From Bacillota bacterium (GTDB lineage Bacteria; Bacillota; Clostridia; Lachnospirales; Lachnospiraceae), in NCBI GenBank assembly GCA_023392615.1, contig JAEVYT010000030.1:1-64000 (forward strand): a stretch of DNA of 64,000 bases, in the 5' to 3' direction. Positions within the stretch are counted from its first letter, which is position 1. Every line of letters starts with the position of its first letter. This document shows, in pieces, positions 53,489 through 61,898 of this stretch. The position numbers and the translations under genes are program-made. Below the pieces are notes generated by a model. That model saw only the letters and a list, made by a program, of their open reading frames with translations, searched no databases and was not told the origin of the DNA.

Positions 53489-53890
53489 GTACGAACTTCA
53501 TCCAAGCGGGAGCGTGTTGTGAATAAAATAGGATTGATGATATCTTTGTAATTATTATCATTACTATTCAATGAGTAAAGCTCAAGAAAAGAGATACCTA
53601 ATTGCATCAGCAACTGTATGAAGTTGTCGGTACTTAGAACACGTATTTTGTGTTCTTATGTACCGCTACGAACTTCATCCAAGCGGGAGCGTGTTGTGAA
53701 TAAAATAGGATTGATAATATCTTCGCTAAGATTTTAATTCAATATGTAAAGCACAAGAAAAGAGATACCTAATTGCATCAGCAACTGTATGAAGTCGTCG
53801 GTACTTAGGTCATGTATTTAATGACCTTATGTACCGCTACGAACTTCATCCAAGCGGGAGCGTGTTGCAGGTGTAATAGGTATCTCTTTT
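53489..53890. repeat. Tandem foldback repeats with compensating stem changes
   Basis: Three right arms (ACGAACTTCATCCAAGCGGG then AGCGTGTTG) begin at 53491, 53668 and 53839, a period of 177 and 171 bp. Two of them have complete left arms (AAAAGAGATACCTAATTGCA, CAGCAACTGTATGAAG). The central hairpin is AGAACAC/GTGTTCT in one copy and AGGTCAT/ATGACCT in the next, both fully paired. The last copy is closed by GGTATCTCTTTT, the inverse of its left end. The same core on the other strand forms the element at 10196-10334 with stem AGAACAT/ATGTTCT. Confidence 0.9.
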
Positions 53891-53926
53891 CTTGATTAAT
53901 ACCTTGATTAATACCTTGATTAATAA
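53891..53926. repeat. Three 12-bp tandem repeats
   Basis: CTTGATTAATAC occurs three times head to tail (the last ends TA-A), directly after the foldback repeats. Confidence 0.85.
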
Positions 53927-53940
53927 TCCATCAAACAAAT

Positions 53941-53980
53941 AACCGGTACCCCCACCACAGGATACCGGTTATCGCTTTTT
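53941..53980 (+). terminator. Terminator after the repeat block
   Basis: AACCGGTA pairs perfectly with TACCGGTT around a 14-base loop, followed by ATCGCTTTTT. Probably ends the transcript of the large GH94-type gene after the repeats. Confidence 0.75.
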
Positions 53981-54019
53981 ATGCATTTATATAGAAATTT
54001 ATGAAGTTGACTAAATTTT

Positions 54020-54178
54020 TTATTTTCTTCTCAAGAGATTCTTGATTTTCTGCTTTAATGGAGTGCGAGAGAAGAAATTTTCGCAATTATAATATTTTTC
54101 AGAGGGATCACAATTGGCAGAAAATTTTGAATTATGTGCGTGTACATTAAAGTAAATATTTGTGCTGTCGATATACAT
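54020..54178 (-). CDS. Small 52-residue protein, unknown
   Basis: The minus strand carries AAAGGAGG, 9 bases, then ATG and 52 codons to TAA. This is one of the strongest ribosome sites in the window. The protein is polar with two Cys (ANCDPSEKYYNCENFFSR) and a basic tail (PLKQKIKNLLRRK). No family recognised and no signal peptide or helix. It faces the repeat block, with the PucR gene diverging upstream. The strength of the site is the reason to call it; conservation is unknown. Confidence 0.5.
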   Translation of the reverse strand: MYIDSTNIYFNVHAHNSKFSANCDPSEKYYNCENFFSRTPLKQKIKNLLRRK

Positions 54179-54257
54179 ATTGATAATCCTCCTTTATGGT
54201 AATTAATGTTATAAATGCTTTGAAACATCTTTGTTATGTATACATTATATTTAATAT

Positions 54258-54286
54258 TTGACGAGTTGTATATAATCTGATAATCT
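54258..54286 (+). promoter_or_regulatory. Promoter of the PucR-type gene
   Basis: TTGACG, 17 bp, TAATCT, about 80 bases before the start codon. Confidence 0.45.
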
Positions 54287-54367
54287 AAAAATATAAAAAT
54301 AATTTGTGCTCCGGATACATAAAATAGTAGGAATTGAAAAATAGGGACAAATGAGAGAAGGTATTGT

Positions 54368-55546
54368 ATGGCAGTACGATTTTGGGAGCTGTATGAAGAA
54401 ACAAAAGAACGGTTCCGTCTTAAAATAGTAGCAGGGAAATCAGGGATGGACACGGTTGTGAGTTGGGTTCATATGCTAGAGGATGAAACGATTGTATCAA
54501 GATTTCATGGTGAGGAATTGGCTATTACAACAGGTATGAAAGCAAGTCAACCAAACTGGCTTTTGAATCTGGTTAAGGAAATGGCTGTTTATGAAAGTGC
54601 TGGTATTATTATAAATTCAGGAATGTATTTGAATGAGATTCCTGATGAAGTAATTCGTTGGTGTGATGAAAATCGATTCCCATTATTGGAGATGCCATGG
54701 GAGTTGGCTATTACAAATCTTATTCAGGATTTTTGCACCAGAATCATTGATCAAAAACAATATGAGAAAAAAATTGGTAAGGCATTTCGAGAAATTATTC
54801 AAGGACACGGCAATGTGGCCGAATACAGGCAGACGATAGAAGCTAGATATGATATTAATGGTACATTTCAAATGTTTTATCTAAGTGTTAAAAAACAGAT
54901 TGAAGAAGAAGTAAATTTTAATCATGCGGTTTTTAAACTGGAGAATTTATTCGGTTTTCGACGAGGTAATAAAAAGATGAATATCTCCTATGGGTTGATT
55001 CGAATAGGAGATACACTGGTGCTGGTTCTCAATAATATGCAGGACAAGTACTTGGAGGAATTACCGGAATTAATCCTTCAAAGCTTTACTTACTTCGATA
55101 AAAAGCATAATTTTTTCTTGGGAATTGGACCAAGAGTTCAGGGGATTGATAATCTTTCAATTGGATATAAAAGAGCGAAAACTGCTATGAAGATGGCAAC
55201 AGTCACAGGTAAGAATATTGTGAAATTTGAAGAAATGGGCTTCTTTAAGATATTATTCTCAATCGAGGATGGGGAGATTTTAACCAGCTATGCGCAAGAA
55301 GTGTTAGGAGTGCTGGAAAAGTACGATCTTGCACATAACAGTTCTTATATTGATACTTTACGAAGTTATATAAAAAATGATAGGAGTCTGATACGTGTAG
55401 CTGAGGATACCTTTACTCATCGTAATACGGTTAATTATCGTATCCAGAACATAAAACGTCTGTTAGGAAATGATTTGAAAGATGCAGAAGACATCTTTCC
55501 TTATCAGGTTGCCTTTTACATACGTGATATGGGAAGGAAAAGTTAA
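54368..55546 (+). CDS. PucR family transcriptional regulator
   Basis: 392 residues. N-terminal PucR domain (VVSWVHMLEDETIVSRFHGE, ELAITTGMKA, AGIIINSGMYLNEIPDEVIR), a GGDEF-like middle domain (NFFLGIGPRVQGIDNLSIGY then KRAKTAMKMA) and a C-terminal helix-turn-helix, VAEDTFTHRNTVNYRIQNIK followed by RLLG. Family members respond to purines or other small metabolites; here no catabolic operon adjoins, so the target is unknown. AGAGAAGG precedes ATG. It ends three bases from the end of the convergent carbonic anhydrase gene. Confidence 0.88.
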   Translation: MAVRFWELYEETKERFRLKIVAGKSGMDTVVSWVHMLEDETIVSRFHGEELAITTGMKASQPNWLLNLVKEMAVYESAGIIINSGMYLNEIPDEVIRWCDENRFPLLEMPWELAITNLIQDFCTRIIDQKQYEKKIGKAFREIIQGHGNVAEYRQTIEARYDINGTFQMFYLSVKKQIEEEVNFNHAVFKLENLFGFRRGNKKMNISYGLIRIGDTLVLVLNNMQDKYLEELPELILQSFTYFDKKHNFFLGIGPRVQGIDNLSIGYKRAKTAMKMATVTGKNIVKFEEMGFFKILFSIEDGEILTSYAQEVLGVLEKYDLAHNSSYIDTLRSYIKNDRSLIRVAEDTFTHRNTVNYRIQNIKRLLGNDLKDAEDIFPYQVAFYIRDMGRKS

Positions 55547-55549
55547 CGA

Positions 55550-56176
55550 TTATCCATTAGCTAGAAGGAATTCACTGGTTTCTTTATCATAGATATAAAT
55601 TTCACCGGTTTCTATTATATAGTACCATCCGCTTACTGCTAAAGAACCTGCCAGAACTCGCTCTTTAATAAAGGGAAAGGACATAAGGTGTTTTAATTGT
55701 TCAATAACATTTGTCTGTTCCATGATCCAACCGATTGCTTCCTCACATTCATGACCATGTAAACTTAGCACCTGTTCGCGTACCGGTTCAGCCAACTCAA
55801 GCCATTTGTGGGTATGAGGAAGATTCGTTAGTTTTTCACTAGGATTTAATACAGCACTACAGCCACCGCAGTTTGAGTGACCACATACGATGATATTGTC
55901 TACACCTAGAGACAAAACTGCGTACTCAATAGCGGAAGTGGTTGCAACATATTCATCAGTAACTCGGTAAGGTGGAACAATATTAGCTATATTTCGTATA
56001 ATGAACATCTCTCCGGGAAGTGTTCCTGTAATTCGGTTTGGATCAATGCGGGAATCACAACAGGTGATGAATAACGTATGAGGTTTTTGATCTTTCTTCA
56101 ATTGGCTAAAGAGCTCTTTATGTGCTTCAAAATCAGTTCGTCTGAATTTTACAATTCCATCGAGTAATTTTTGCAT
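55550..56176 (-). CDS. Beta-class carbonic anhydrase
   Basis: 208 residues. Interconverts CO2 and bicarbonate. Zinc ligands C40 (TCCDSRIDP, with D41 and R43 as catalytic pair), H100 and C103 (CGHSNCGGC). The N-terminus is short and no signal peptide is seen, so it acts in the cytoplasm, supplying bicarbonate for carboxylation. AGGAGAAACAT precedes ATG. It converges tightly on the PucR gene with a 3-base gap and no terminator between, so the two transcripts must overlap. Confidence 0.93.
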   Translation of the reverse strand: MQKLLDGIVKFRRTDFEAHKELFSQLKKDQKPHTLFITCCDSRIDPNRITGTLPGEMFIIRNIANIVPPYRVTDEYVATTSAIEYAVLSLGVDNIIVCGHSNCGGCSAVLNPSEKLTNLPHTHKWLELAEPVREQVLSLHGHECEEAIGWIMEQTNVIEQLKHLMSFPFIKERVLAGSLAVSGWYYIIETGEIYIYDKETSEFLLANG

Positions 56177-56451
56177 ATGTTTCTCCTATTCTTTTGTAAA
56201 GGATATCCTTGAACTATTATATAGGAAATGAATTGTGTTGTAAAATGATTCTTTTCTTGAAAGAAAACTCTCCTTATTTTGTGCCATTATATATGCTTGC
56301 GGATCACTAATGAATGTAATAATTTAACAGATTGTTAAAAAAGTATTTGAATAATATTACCATATGATTTATTATATAGACGTTGCATAATTATCGGGTA
56401 GTTATGCACAAAATATGAGCGCATTTTTTTAGGAAAAAGGAGAAAAACAGT
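56177..56451. other. Divergent region between carbonic anhydrase and galE
   Basis: 275 bp. Contains an inverted repeat TTAACA-GAT-TGTTAA at 56324-56338 and a possible promoter TTGAAT (56346-56351) with TTATAT about 19 bases downstream for galE. No gene. Confidence 0.35.
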
Positions 56452-57453
56452 ATGAACATTTTAATTACAGGTGGAACAGGTTATATTGGAAGCCATACCG
56501 CTGTAGTGATGCAGGAGGCAGGATATCACGTAATCATCGCAGATAACTTGTCTAATTCAAGTCTTGATACCTTGGATAATATTAAAGCAATAACGGGTAT
56601 TAAGCCAACGTTTTATCAGATTGATGTATGTAATGAGGGAGAGCTTAGTAAGGTCTTTGACCAACATAAAATTGATGCGGTTATTCATTTTGCAGGGCTT
56701 AAAGCGGTAGGTGAATCCGTAGAAAAACCATTGATGTACTTTAGAAACAACATAATCGGAACGTTAAATTTATTGCAGTGTATGCAAAATGCAGGCTGCA
56801 AAAGGTTGGTATTCTCTTCGTCGGCGACTGTATATGGAGATAATGTATCACCAATGAATGAGGAATTTAAAAGACATACTACAAATCCGTACGGAGCAAC
56901 AAAGCGTCAAATTGAGGAAATTCTTGAGGATATCAGCAAATCAGATCCGGAATGGGCAATTGCATTGTTAAGATATTTCAATCCGGTAGGTGCACACCAA
57001 TCCGGTTTGATTGGAGAAAATCCAAACGGTATTCCAAATAATCTTGTTCCTTACATAGCGAAGGTTGCAGACGGCGATTTGGAATATTTAAAAGTATTTG
57101 GTGATGATTATGTCACGAAGGACGGTACAGGAATCAGAGATTACATACATGTTATGGATCTGGCAGAGGGACATCTATCAGCGCTGGAATATCTGTCGAA
57201 CAATCAAGGTACTCATGCCTTTAATCTCGGAACGGGAATTGGTTATAGTGTATTAGAGATGGTGAAAACATTCAGTGAAGCTTGTGGCGTTGATATTCCT
57301 TATAAAATCACTCCACGTCGACCGGGAGATATCGCTGTATGTTATGCTGATGTAACGAAAGCTGAGAAATACCTCGGATGGACAGCAAGTAGGGATTTAA
57401 AGCAAATGTGTGCTGATCATTGGAATTATCAGAAAAATCGTAAGAATAACTAA
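56452..57453 (+). CDS. galE: UDP-glucose 4-epimerase
   Basis: 333 residues, usual length. Short-chain dehydrogenase fold: NAD-binding GGTGYIGSHTAVV at 7-19, VIHFAGLKAVGESVEKP, catalytic Ser in FSSSATVYGD and the Tyr-x3-Lys of NPYGATKRQIEEIL, and LRYFNPVGAHQSGLIGE. Interconverts UDP-glucose and UDP-galactose for galactose use and cell-envelope glycans. AAAAGGAG is 9 bases before ATG. It is a single-gene unit ended by a hairpin. Confidence 0.96.
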   Translation: MNILITGGTGYIGSHTAVVMQEAGYHVIIADNLSNSSLDTLDNIKAITGIKPTFYQIDVCNEGELSKVFDQHKIDAVIHFAGLKAVGESVEKPLMYFRNNIIGTLNLLQCMQNAGCKRLVFSSSATVYGDNVSPMNEEFKRHTTNPYGATKRQIEEILEDISKSDPEWAIALLRYFNPVGAHQSGLIGENPNGIPNNLVPYIAKVADGDLEYLKVFGDDYVTKDGTGIRDYIHVMDLAEGHLSALEYLSNNQGTHAFNLGTGIGYSVLEMVKTFSEACGVDIPYKITPRRPGDIAVCYADVTKAEKYLGWTASRDLKQMCADHWNYQKNRKNN

Positions 57454-57484
57454 ATAATATAAAAGGTTGAATTAGTTGAAACTG

Positions 57485-57521
57485 AGCGGGCATATCGTGG
57501 ATAAAATGCGAAATGCCCGCT
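57485..57521 (+). terminator. Hairpin after galE
   Basis: AGCGGGCAT and ATGCCCGCT are a perfect 9-bp stem with a 19-base loop, followed by TATTCT. The poor T-run makes termination less certain. Confidence 0.6.
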
Positions 57522-57602
57522 TATTCTAGTCTATTGCATAATGATTACGAATAAATACTAATGTATGGTTATTAATGAATTCAAACAGAAAGCGGGTTAT
57601 CG

Positions 57603-58553
57603 ATGAATAAAAAGAATATCATTTTTAACTTAATAGTTACACTAATCGCTTTCTTGTGTTTTGTGTTATGGTATGAACAATCGGAAAGTGACTCCAGTAA
57701 GGCAACTGTGAATATGGATCGCAGGTATACGGTTTATCTAATAACTACGGATAAGGAATATGAATATTGGCAATATATTAACAAAGGAGCCACCGATATG
57801 GCAAATTTAACGGATACGAAGTATAGATGGGAAGCTCCTAATCAAAGGAACACACAGGAGCAAATTCAAGTGCTAAGAAAAGCAGTAGATGATGGTGCGG
57901 ATGCTATTTTAATTGCTGTCAATGATCCGAGAAAACTTTCAGGTCCCATTGAGGATGCGAAGGCCAGAGGGGTTAAATTTGTTTATGTTGATTCTCCTGC
58001 TATGGAAGAGGCGGTTACAACATTAGCGACTGATAATTATTCCGCAGGTACGCTTGCAGGAACAAGTATGCTGAAGGAATTAAACATGAAGGGGATTAAA
58101 GAGGGTGATATTGGAATATTCGGAGTTACACCTGAATATGACATCACAATGGCAAGAGAACGTGGATTTCGAGATGTGATTGAAAAGGATGGTAAATTTC
58201 GATTACTTGATACGATATATAAAAATGGTGATCAGGTCGATACGGAAGTCGCCGCTGAGGAATTGATTGGACAAAACAAGAATTTGGTAGGGCTTTTAGG
58301 AACGAATGAAGGATCAACCGAAGGAGTTGGCAAAGCAATACAAGCAACGAAAGCTAACTTAGTTGGAATTGGGTTTGATCAAACGCAAGAAAATATTAAA
58401 TTGTATAGAAGCGGAGCTATCACGGCACTTGTATTACAAAATCCTTATACAATGGGATATTTGGGAATGGCTGAGGCCATCGCATCATTAAGAGGATATG
58501 ATACTGGGCCTCAATATATTAATACCGGGACTAAATTATTAGAAAAGAATTAA
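57603..58553 (+). CDS. Membrane-anchored sugar-binding protein (Peripla_BP_4 type)
   Basis: 316 residues. The N-terminus is an uncleaved-looking helix (FNLIVTLIAFLCFVLWYEQ) without a clear lipobox. The rest is a ribose/galactose-binding-protein fold: YTVYLITTDKEYEYWQYINK, ADAILIAVNDPRKLSGPIED, LATDNYSAGTLAG, LLGTNEGSTEGVGKAI, GIGFDQTQENIKLYRSGAIT, LQNPYTMGYLGM. No ABC permease or ATPase is adjacent. Such lone sensors often serve a histidine kinase or an ABC system elsewhere. GGTTATCG before ATG is a weak ribosome site. A short run at ~58575-58650 in another frame reads like a hydrophobic peptide (VIALVIICLLLTLLGG), perhaps a remnant of a partner gene. Confidence 0.8.
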   Translation: MNKKNIIFNLIVTLIAFLCFVLWYEQSESDSSKATVNMDRRYTVYLITTDKEYEYWQYINKGATDMANLTDTKYRWEAPNQRNTQEQIQVLRKAVDDGADAILIAVNDPRKLSGPIEDAKARGVKFVYVDSPAMEEAVTTLATDNYSAGTLAGTSMLKELNMKGIKEGDIGIFGVTPEYDITMARERGFRDVIEKDGKFRLLDTIYKNGDQVDTEVAAEELIGQNKNLVGLLGTNEGSTEGVGKAIQATKANLVGIGFDQTQENIKLYRSGAITALVLQNPYTMGYLGMAEAIASLRGYDTGPQYINTGTKLLEKN

Positions 58554-58792
58554 TGAAGAAACACATTCCATGTAATCGCATTAGTAATCATATGCTTGTT
58601 GCTTACACTATTAGGTGGAACTATTCCTGCAAAAAAGCCTCAAAGAAAGATCTAATTGATGCGTTGCGTTTATTATATCAAAAATTTTTTACTTAATATA
58701 GTTAGGCGTATACTTAATATTGTTAAGTTTGAGTGGGTTAATACCTACTTATCTAATCTTGACGGATTAAAATAATTAATGTATGATGAAAG

Positions 58793-58837
58793 AAAGTTGG
58801 CAAAGACGTTTCTTATAGCGTAAGTGTCAACTTTTTT
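58793..58837 (+). terminator. First of two terminators in series
   Basis: AAAGTTG-G-CA pairs with TG-T-CAACTTTTTT. A T-run follows. Confidence 0.65.
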
Positions 58838-58869
58838 ATGTGATAGGAAAAGTTATATATGCGACAGCG

Positions 58870-58917
58870 AAGGGGCTATTGTGTATCCGTATATCGGATT
58901 CACAGTGGCCCTTTTTT
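58870..58917 (+). terminator. Second, strong terminator
   Basis: AAGGG, TGTG and ATCCG pair with CGGAT, CACA and CCCTT around loop TATAT, then TTTTTT. It lies 34 bases before the AraC start, which excludes the longer reading frame from 58840. Placed here, it may also act as an attenuator for the AraC gene. Confidence 0.75.
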
Positions 58918-58950
58918 ATTAATCAATATATTAATTATGAGGTGATGAGT

Positions 58951-59706
58951 ATGAACCACAAATCGTTCTGTATCAAACGAGGAACCGGATATAAGGAAAT
59001 CGCAGTCAACAATTCGATATTCAACAAATTTTATGAATTCGATAAATTGAATGGTCAAGATATTATATCTATTCCCGATGGATGTGTGGATATTGAGTTT
59101 GTATGGAAGGGAGATCAGATTGAAGCCTTTGTGTGTGGATGTATCCTTAACGGTAAAATATCCGGTATCGGTAATTATGATAAATGCTTCGGTATCCGTT
59201 TTAATCCGGGGAACATTCCGGAATGCTTTAAAAAAGAGATGAATACCATCATCAACAGCAAACGTAGACTTTCTGATTTTATGAATATAAAAGATATGAT
59301 TTATATATTGAATCAAAATTTGACGATGGAAGAACGTGTGAACAGTTTTATGACGTATTTTGAGAACCATGTAAAAATAGAACCCAATATCATTGCTACT
59401 TTGATCATGAAGAAAGTGAGAGAGGAGTCCGGGTTTATCAATGTTACAGACTTAGTGAATACAACAGGATACAGCCATTGCTATATTGATAGGGTATTTA
59501 AAAGCAATGTAGGGATATCTGTAAAAAAATACGCCAGTATAATAAGACTTCAACAGGCGATTGAAATCGTGAAAGAAAATAAAGAGACTGAAATATACGA
59601 GCGACTTGGATTTTATGATCAGGCACACTTTATCCATGAGTTCAAAAGATTCACCTTAATAACTCCATCCGTTTTACATAAGATGAAAGAAATTATAATT
59701 GTTTAG
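58951..59706 (+). CDS. AraC family regulator (DUF6597-like sensor)
   Basis: 251 residues from ATG 58951; GAGGTG is 6 bases upstream of it. The N-terminal ~130 residues (IISIPDGCVDIEFVWKGDQI, GKISGIGNYDKCFGIRFNPG) match the sensor of the short AraC regulators with a PDGCVD/IGVRF.PG pattern, not a cupin. The C-terminal domain is an AraC double helix-turn-helix, somewhat degenerate in the second half (YERLGFYDQAHFIHEFKRFT then LITPSVL). It may control the alcohol dehydrogenase 290 bases downstream. Confidence 0.82.
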   Translation: MNHKSFCIKRGTGYKEIAVNNSIFNKFYEFDKLNGQDIISIPDGCVDIEFVWKGDQIEAFVCGCILNGKISGIGNYDKCFGIRFNPGNIPECFKKEMNTIINSKRRLSDFMNIKDMIYILNQNLTMEERVNSFMTYFENHVKIEPNIIATLIMKKVREESGFINVTDLVNTTGYSHCYIDRVFKSNVGISVKKYASIIRLQQAIEIVKENKETEIYERLGFYDQAHFIHEFKRFTLITPSVLHKMKEIIIV

Positions 59707-59725
59707 CAAGAATAATATGTATACA

Positions 59726-59750
59726 CGAAATCCTATAAAATAGGATTTCG
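59726..59750. other. Perfect 10-bp hairpin after the AraC gene
   Basis: CGAAATCCTA and TAGGATTTCG with loop TAAAA, no T-run. It may stabilise the 3' end of the AraC transcript or terminate weakly. Confidence 0.5.
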
Positions 59751-59863
59751 TAATACAGGAAAGTAAGGTGAAGATCATGTGACCAGTATAAGATTTTCCA
59801 ATACATACGAAAAGAAGCCTCCTATAATCCTTAATATTAATTTTGTGATTGGGAGGTATTATA

Positions 59864-59929
59864 ATGCAAGTTACGGCGATTAGGAATGAACAGGAATTAA
59901 TATTAGGTAATGAGGAAAACGGAATTTAG
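59864..59929 (+). CDS. Very short open frame (21 codons), possible leader peptide
   Basis: GGGAGG lies 8 bases before ATG, then 21 sense codons (MQVTAIRNEQELILGNEENG and I) to TAG, 66 bases before the alcohol dehydrogenase start. The good ribosome site is the only support. It could be a leader peptide or the head of a deleted gene. Confidence 0.3.
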   Translation: MQVTAIRNEQELILGNEENGI

Positions 59930-59995
59930 TTTACCAATAAAGTATAAGATTGGTGAATTATTCAAAAACTATAACGGAATGATAGGAGAATTTGT

Positions 59996-61144
59996 ATGAA
60001 GGATTTTATGTTTTCAATACCTCAGAATATTGTGTTTGGGAAAGGCAGTCTAGAGAAACTGCCTGATTTATTGGGAAAAACAACACAAGGCAAAGTACTT
60101 ATTCTTTCTGACCGGGGACTTGAAAAGGTCGGAGCAGTTAAAAAAGTAACGGATGTTTTAGATCAGGCAGGAATGAAACACCTAGAGTTTTTGGATATTG
60201 AGGCAAACCCATCCATAGAAACAGTAAACTCAGCGCTTGCAGCATATAAGGAAGGCAAGGCATCGGGAATTATTGCACTTGGTGGAGGAAGCCCTATGGA
60301 TGTAGCAAAAGCGGTCGGTGTACTAGCTGTATTCGGAGGAGATATCTCAGCTTATGAAGGAGCCCATCTTGTACCGGGAAAGATTGCTCCGATTATTGCT
60401 ATTCCAACTACGGCGGGAACAGGAAGTGAAGTAACGGCGTTTGCAGTCATAACAGATAAGGCAAGAAATTATAAGTTAACTGTTTTTAGTTATGAACTTG
60501 TACCGAGTTATGCATTACTTGATCCGGAGCTTATCATGTCGTTACCTCCATCCGTTGCAGCAGCTACCGGAATGGATGCACTAGTACATGCGATAGAAGC
60601 GTATCTATCAAAGGCATCATCACCATTTACGGATATGATGGCGGAAAAAGCAATGATGTTAATTGGAAAAAGTATTCGAAAATTTGTGGCTGATCGCAGC
60701 AATGAGGAGGCGGCTTCCTCTATGCTACTTGCCAGCACATTTGCTGGCTTAGCTTTTGCATGGGCAAGATTAGGAGATGTTCATGCGATGGCACATCCGC
60801 TAGGAGGATTTTTCAATGTCCCTCATGGAGTAGCGAATGCGATCTTACTTCCCACAGTTTTAGAATTTAATGCAATGGCGGATAATGGAAGGTATGAAGT
60901 GATCTATGATTTTATTAAAGAAGGCAGAGAAAAAATACTCTACTTTGATCCGTATACATTAATCAGAGAAATTCGGAGACTGATCAGTGACTTGGGAATT
61001 CCAGAAGGGCTGAATGAAGTAGGAGTTACAGAAGATAAGATTCCAGAGATGGCAGCAGATGCGATGAAGAGTGGTAATATCGCTGTTAATCCTAGAAAAA
61101 CTACGATAAAGGACATTGAATTTCTATATCAAAAGGCGATGTAA
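59996..61144 (+). CDS. Iron-containing alcohol dehydrogenase, second paralogue
   Basis: 382 residues, group III family. Seen: ALGGGSPMDVAKAVG, PTTAGTGSEVTAFAVI, GMDALVHAIEAYLS, DVHAMAHPLGGFFNVPHGVA with the metal ligands. Closer in style to 1,3-propanediol dehydrogenase/lactaldehyde reductase than to the enzyme at 20221, judging from GTGSEVT and the MAHPLGG motif. No Rex-type site was found before it. TAGGAGA is 7 bases before ATG. Serine dehydratase genes follow 79 bases after; whether they share a transcript is unclear. Confidence 0.92.
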   Translation: MKDFMFSIPQNIVFGKGSLEKLPDLLGKTTQGKVLILSDRGLEKVGAVKKVTDVLDQAGMKHLEFLDIEANPSIETVNSALAAYKEGKASGIIALGGGSPMDVAKAVGVLAVFGGDISAYEGAHLVPGKIAPIIAIPTTAGTGSEVTAFAVITDKARNYKLTVFSYELVPSYALLDPELIMSLPPSVAAATGMDALVHAIEAYLSKASSPFTDMMAEKAMMLIGKSIRKFVADRSNEEAASSMLLASTFAGLAFAWARLGDVHAMAHPLGGFFNVPHGVANAILLPTVLEFNAMADNGRYEVIYDFIKEGREKILYFDPYTLIREIRRLISDLGIPEGLNEVGVTEDKIPEMAADAMKSGNIAVNPRKTTIKDIEFLYQKAM

Positions 61145-61223
61145 TTATACTGCATACATCGTATTAAATATGATTTAAATGTACATGGATTATGCACATT
61201 TGAGGAGAGGATTGAACGGAATC

Positions 61224-61898
61224 ATGAATATATTTGACATCTTAGGACCAATCATGGTTGGACCCTCCAGTTCACACACAGCAGGAGCAGTTAAAATCGG
61301 ATTTACCTCCAGACAACTTCTGAGAGAAGAAATCCGTTCTGCGGATATCTATTTACATGGATCATTTCTTGCCACAGGAAAGGGTCATGGAACGGATAAA
61401 GCATTGATTGCGGGTTTGTTAGGTATGAAGCCGGATGATGAAAGAATACCAAGTAGTATTGAGATTGCAAGAGAAAGAGGAATGGAGTTTGGATTTTCAG
61501 CTATTGAATTAAAGAATGCTCATCCTAATTCCGTGTTACTTAAGTTAAAAGGAGTATTTGGCGCAGAATTAGAGATAGTTGCTTCATCAATCGGTGGAGG
61601 ACAAATTGTTATCAATCAAATAGACGGACTAGAAGCAAACATCTGTGGTTGTTACCCGACTTTGATTGTTCATAATGTTGATCAACCAGGTCATGTTTCA
61701 GATGTTACTTCGATGCTAGGTCATAAGTCAATTAATATCGCAACGATGCAGCTTTATCGTGATAAGCGTGGAGGTAATGCAGTCATGATTGTTGAATGTG
61801 ATCAGGAGGTACCGCTCGAAGCAATCGGTTGGCTGAGAAAACTCGAAGGTGTAGTAAAGGTAACTTATTTGAGTATGGAGGAAAAAAATGAGTTTTAA
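61224..61898 (+). CDS. sdaAB: L-serine dehydratase, beta subunit
   Basis: 224 residues from ATG 61224 (MNIFDILGPIMVGPSSSHTA); an in-frame TTG at 61212 has closer spacing to AGGAG and is possible. N-terminal catalytic part with the PSSSHTAGAVKIG substrate loop, and a C-terminal ACT domain (TLIVHNVDQPGHVSDVTSML). With the alpha subunit it forms the oxygen-labile [4Fe-4S] enzyme that turns L-serine into pyruvate and ammonia. Its stop overlaps the alpha-subunit start by 11 bases, so the two are coupled. Confidence 0.94.
   Translation: MNIFDILGPIMVGPSSSHTAGAVKIGFTSRQLLREEIRSADIYLHGSFLATGKGHGTDKALIAGLLGMKPDDERIPSSIEIARERGMEFGFSAIELKNAHPNSVLLKLKGVFGAELEIVASSIGGGQIVINQIDGLEANICGCYPTLIVHNVDQPGHVSDVTSMLGHKSINIATMQLYRDKRGGNAVMIVECDQEVPLEAIGWLRKLEGVVKVTYLSMEEKNEF

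Noticed and set aside
54055..54453. 132-residue open frame on the minus strand
   Set aside because: It overlaps the start of the PucR gene, is hydrophobic by chance of AT-rich sequence and has no ribosome site. The 52-codon frame inside it, with AAAGGAGG, is preferred.
56324..56338. Rex site before galE
   Set aside because: TTAACA-GAT-TGTTAA has the half-sites in the opposite order and wrong spacing for the Rex consensus.
58900..59370. 156-residue open frame opposite the AraC gene
   Set aside because: Antisense to a recognisable regulator and without a ribosome site.
59864..59929. Established leader-peptide attenuator before the second alcohol dehydrogenase
   Set aside because: The short frame has a good ribosome site but no run of regulatory codons and no terminator/antiterminator pair after it, so only a low-confidence open frame is listed.
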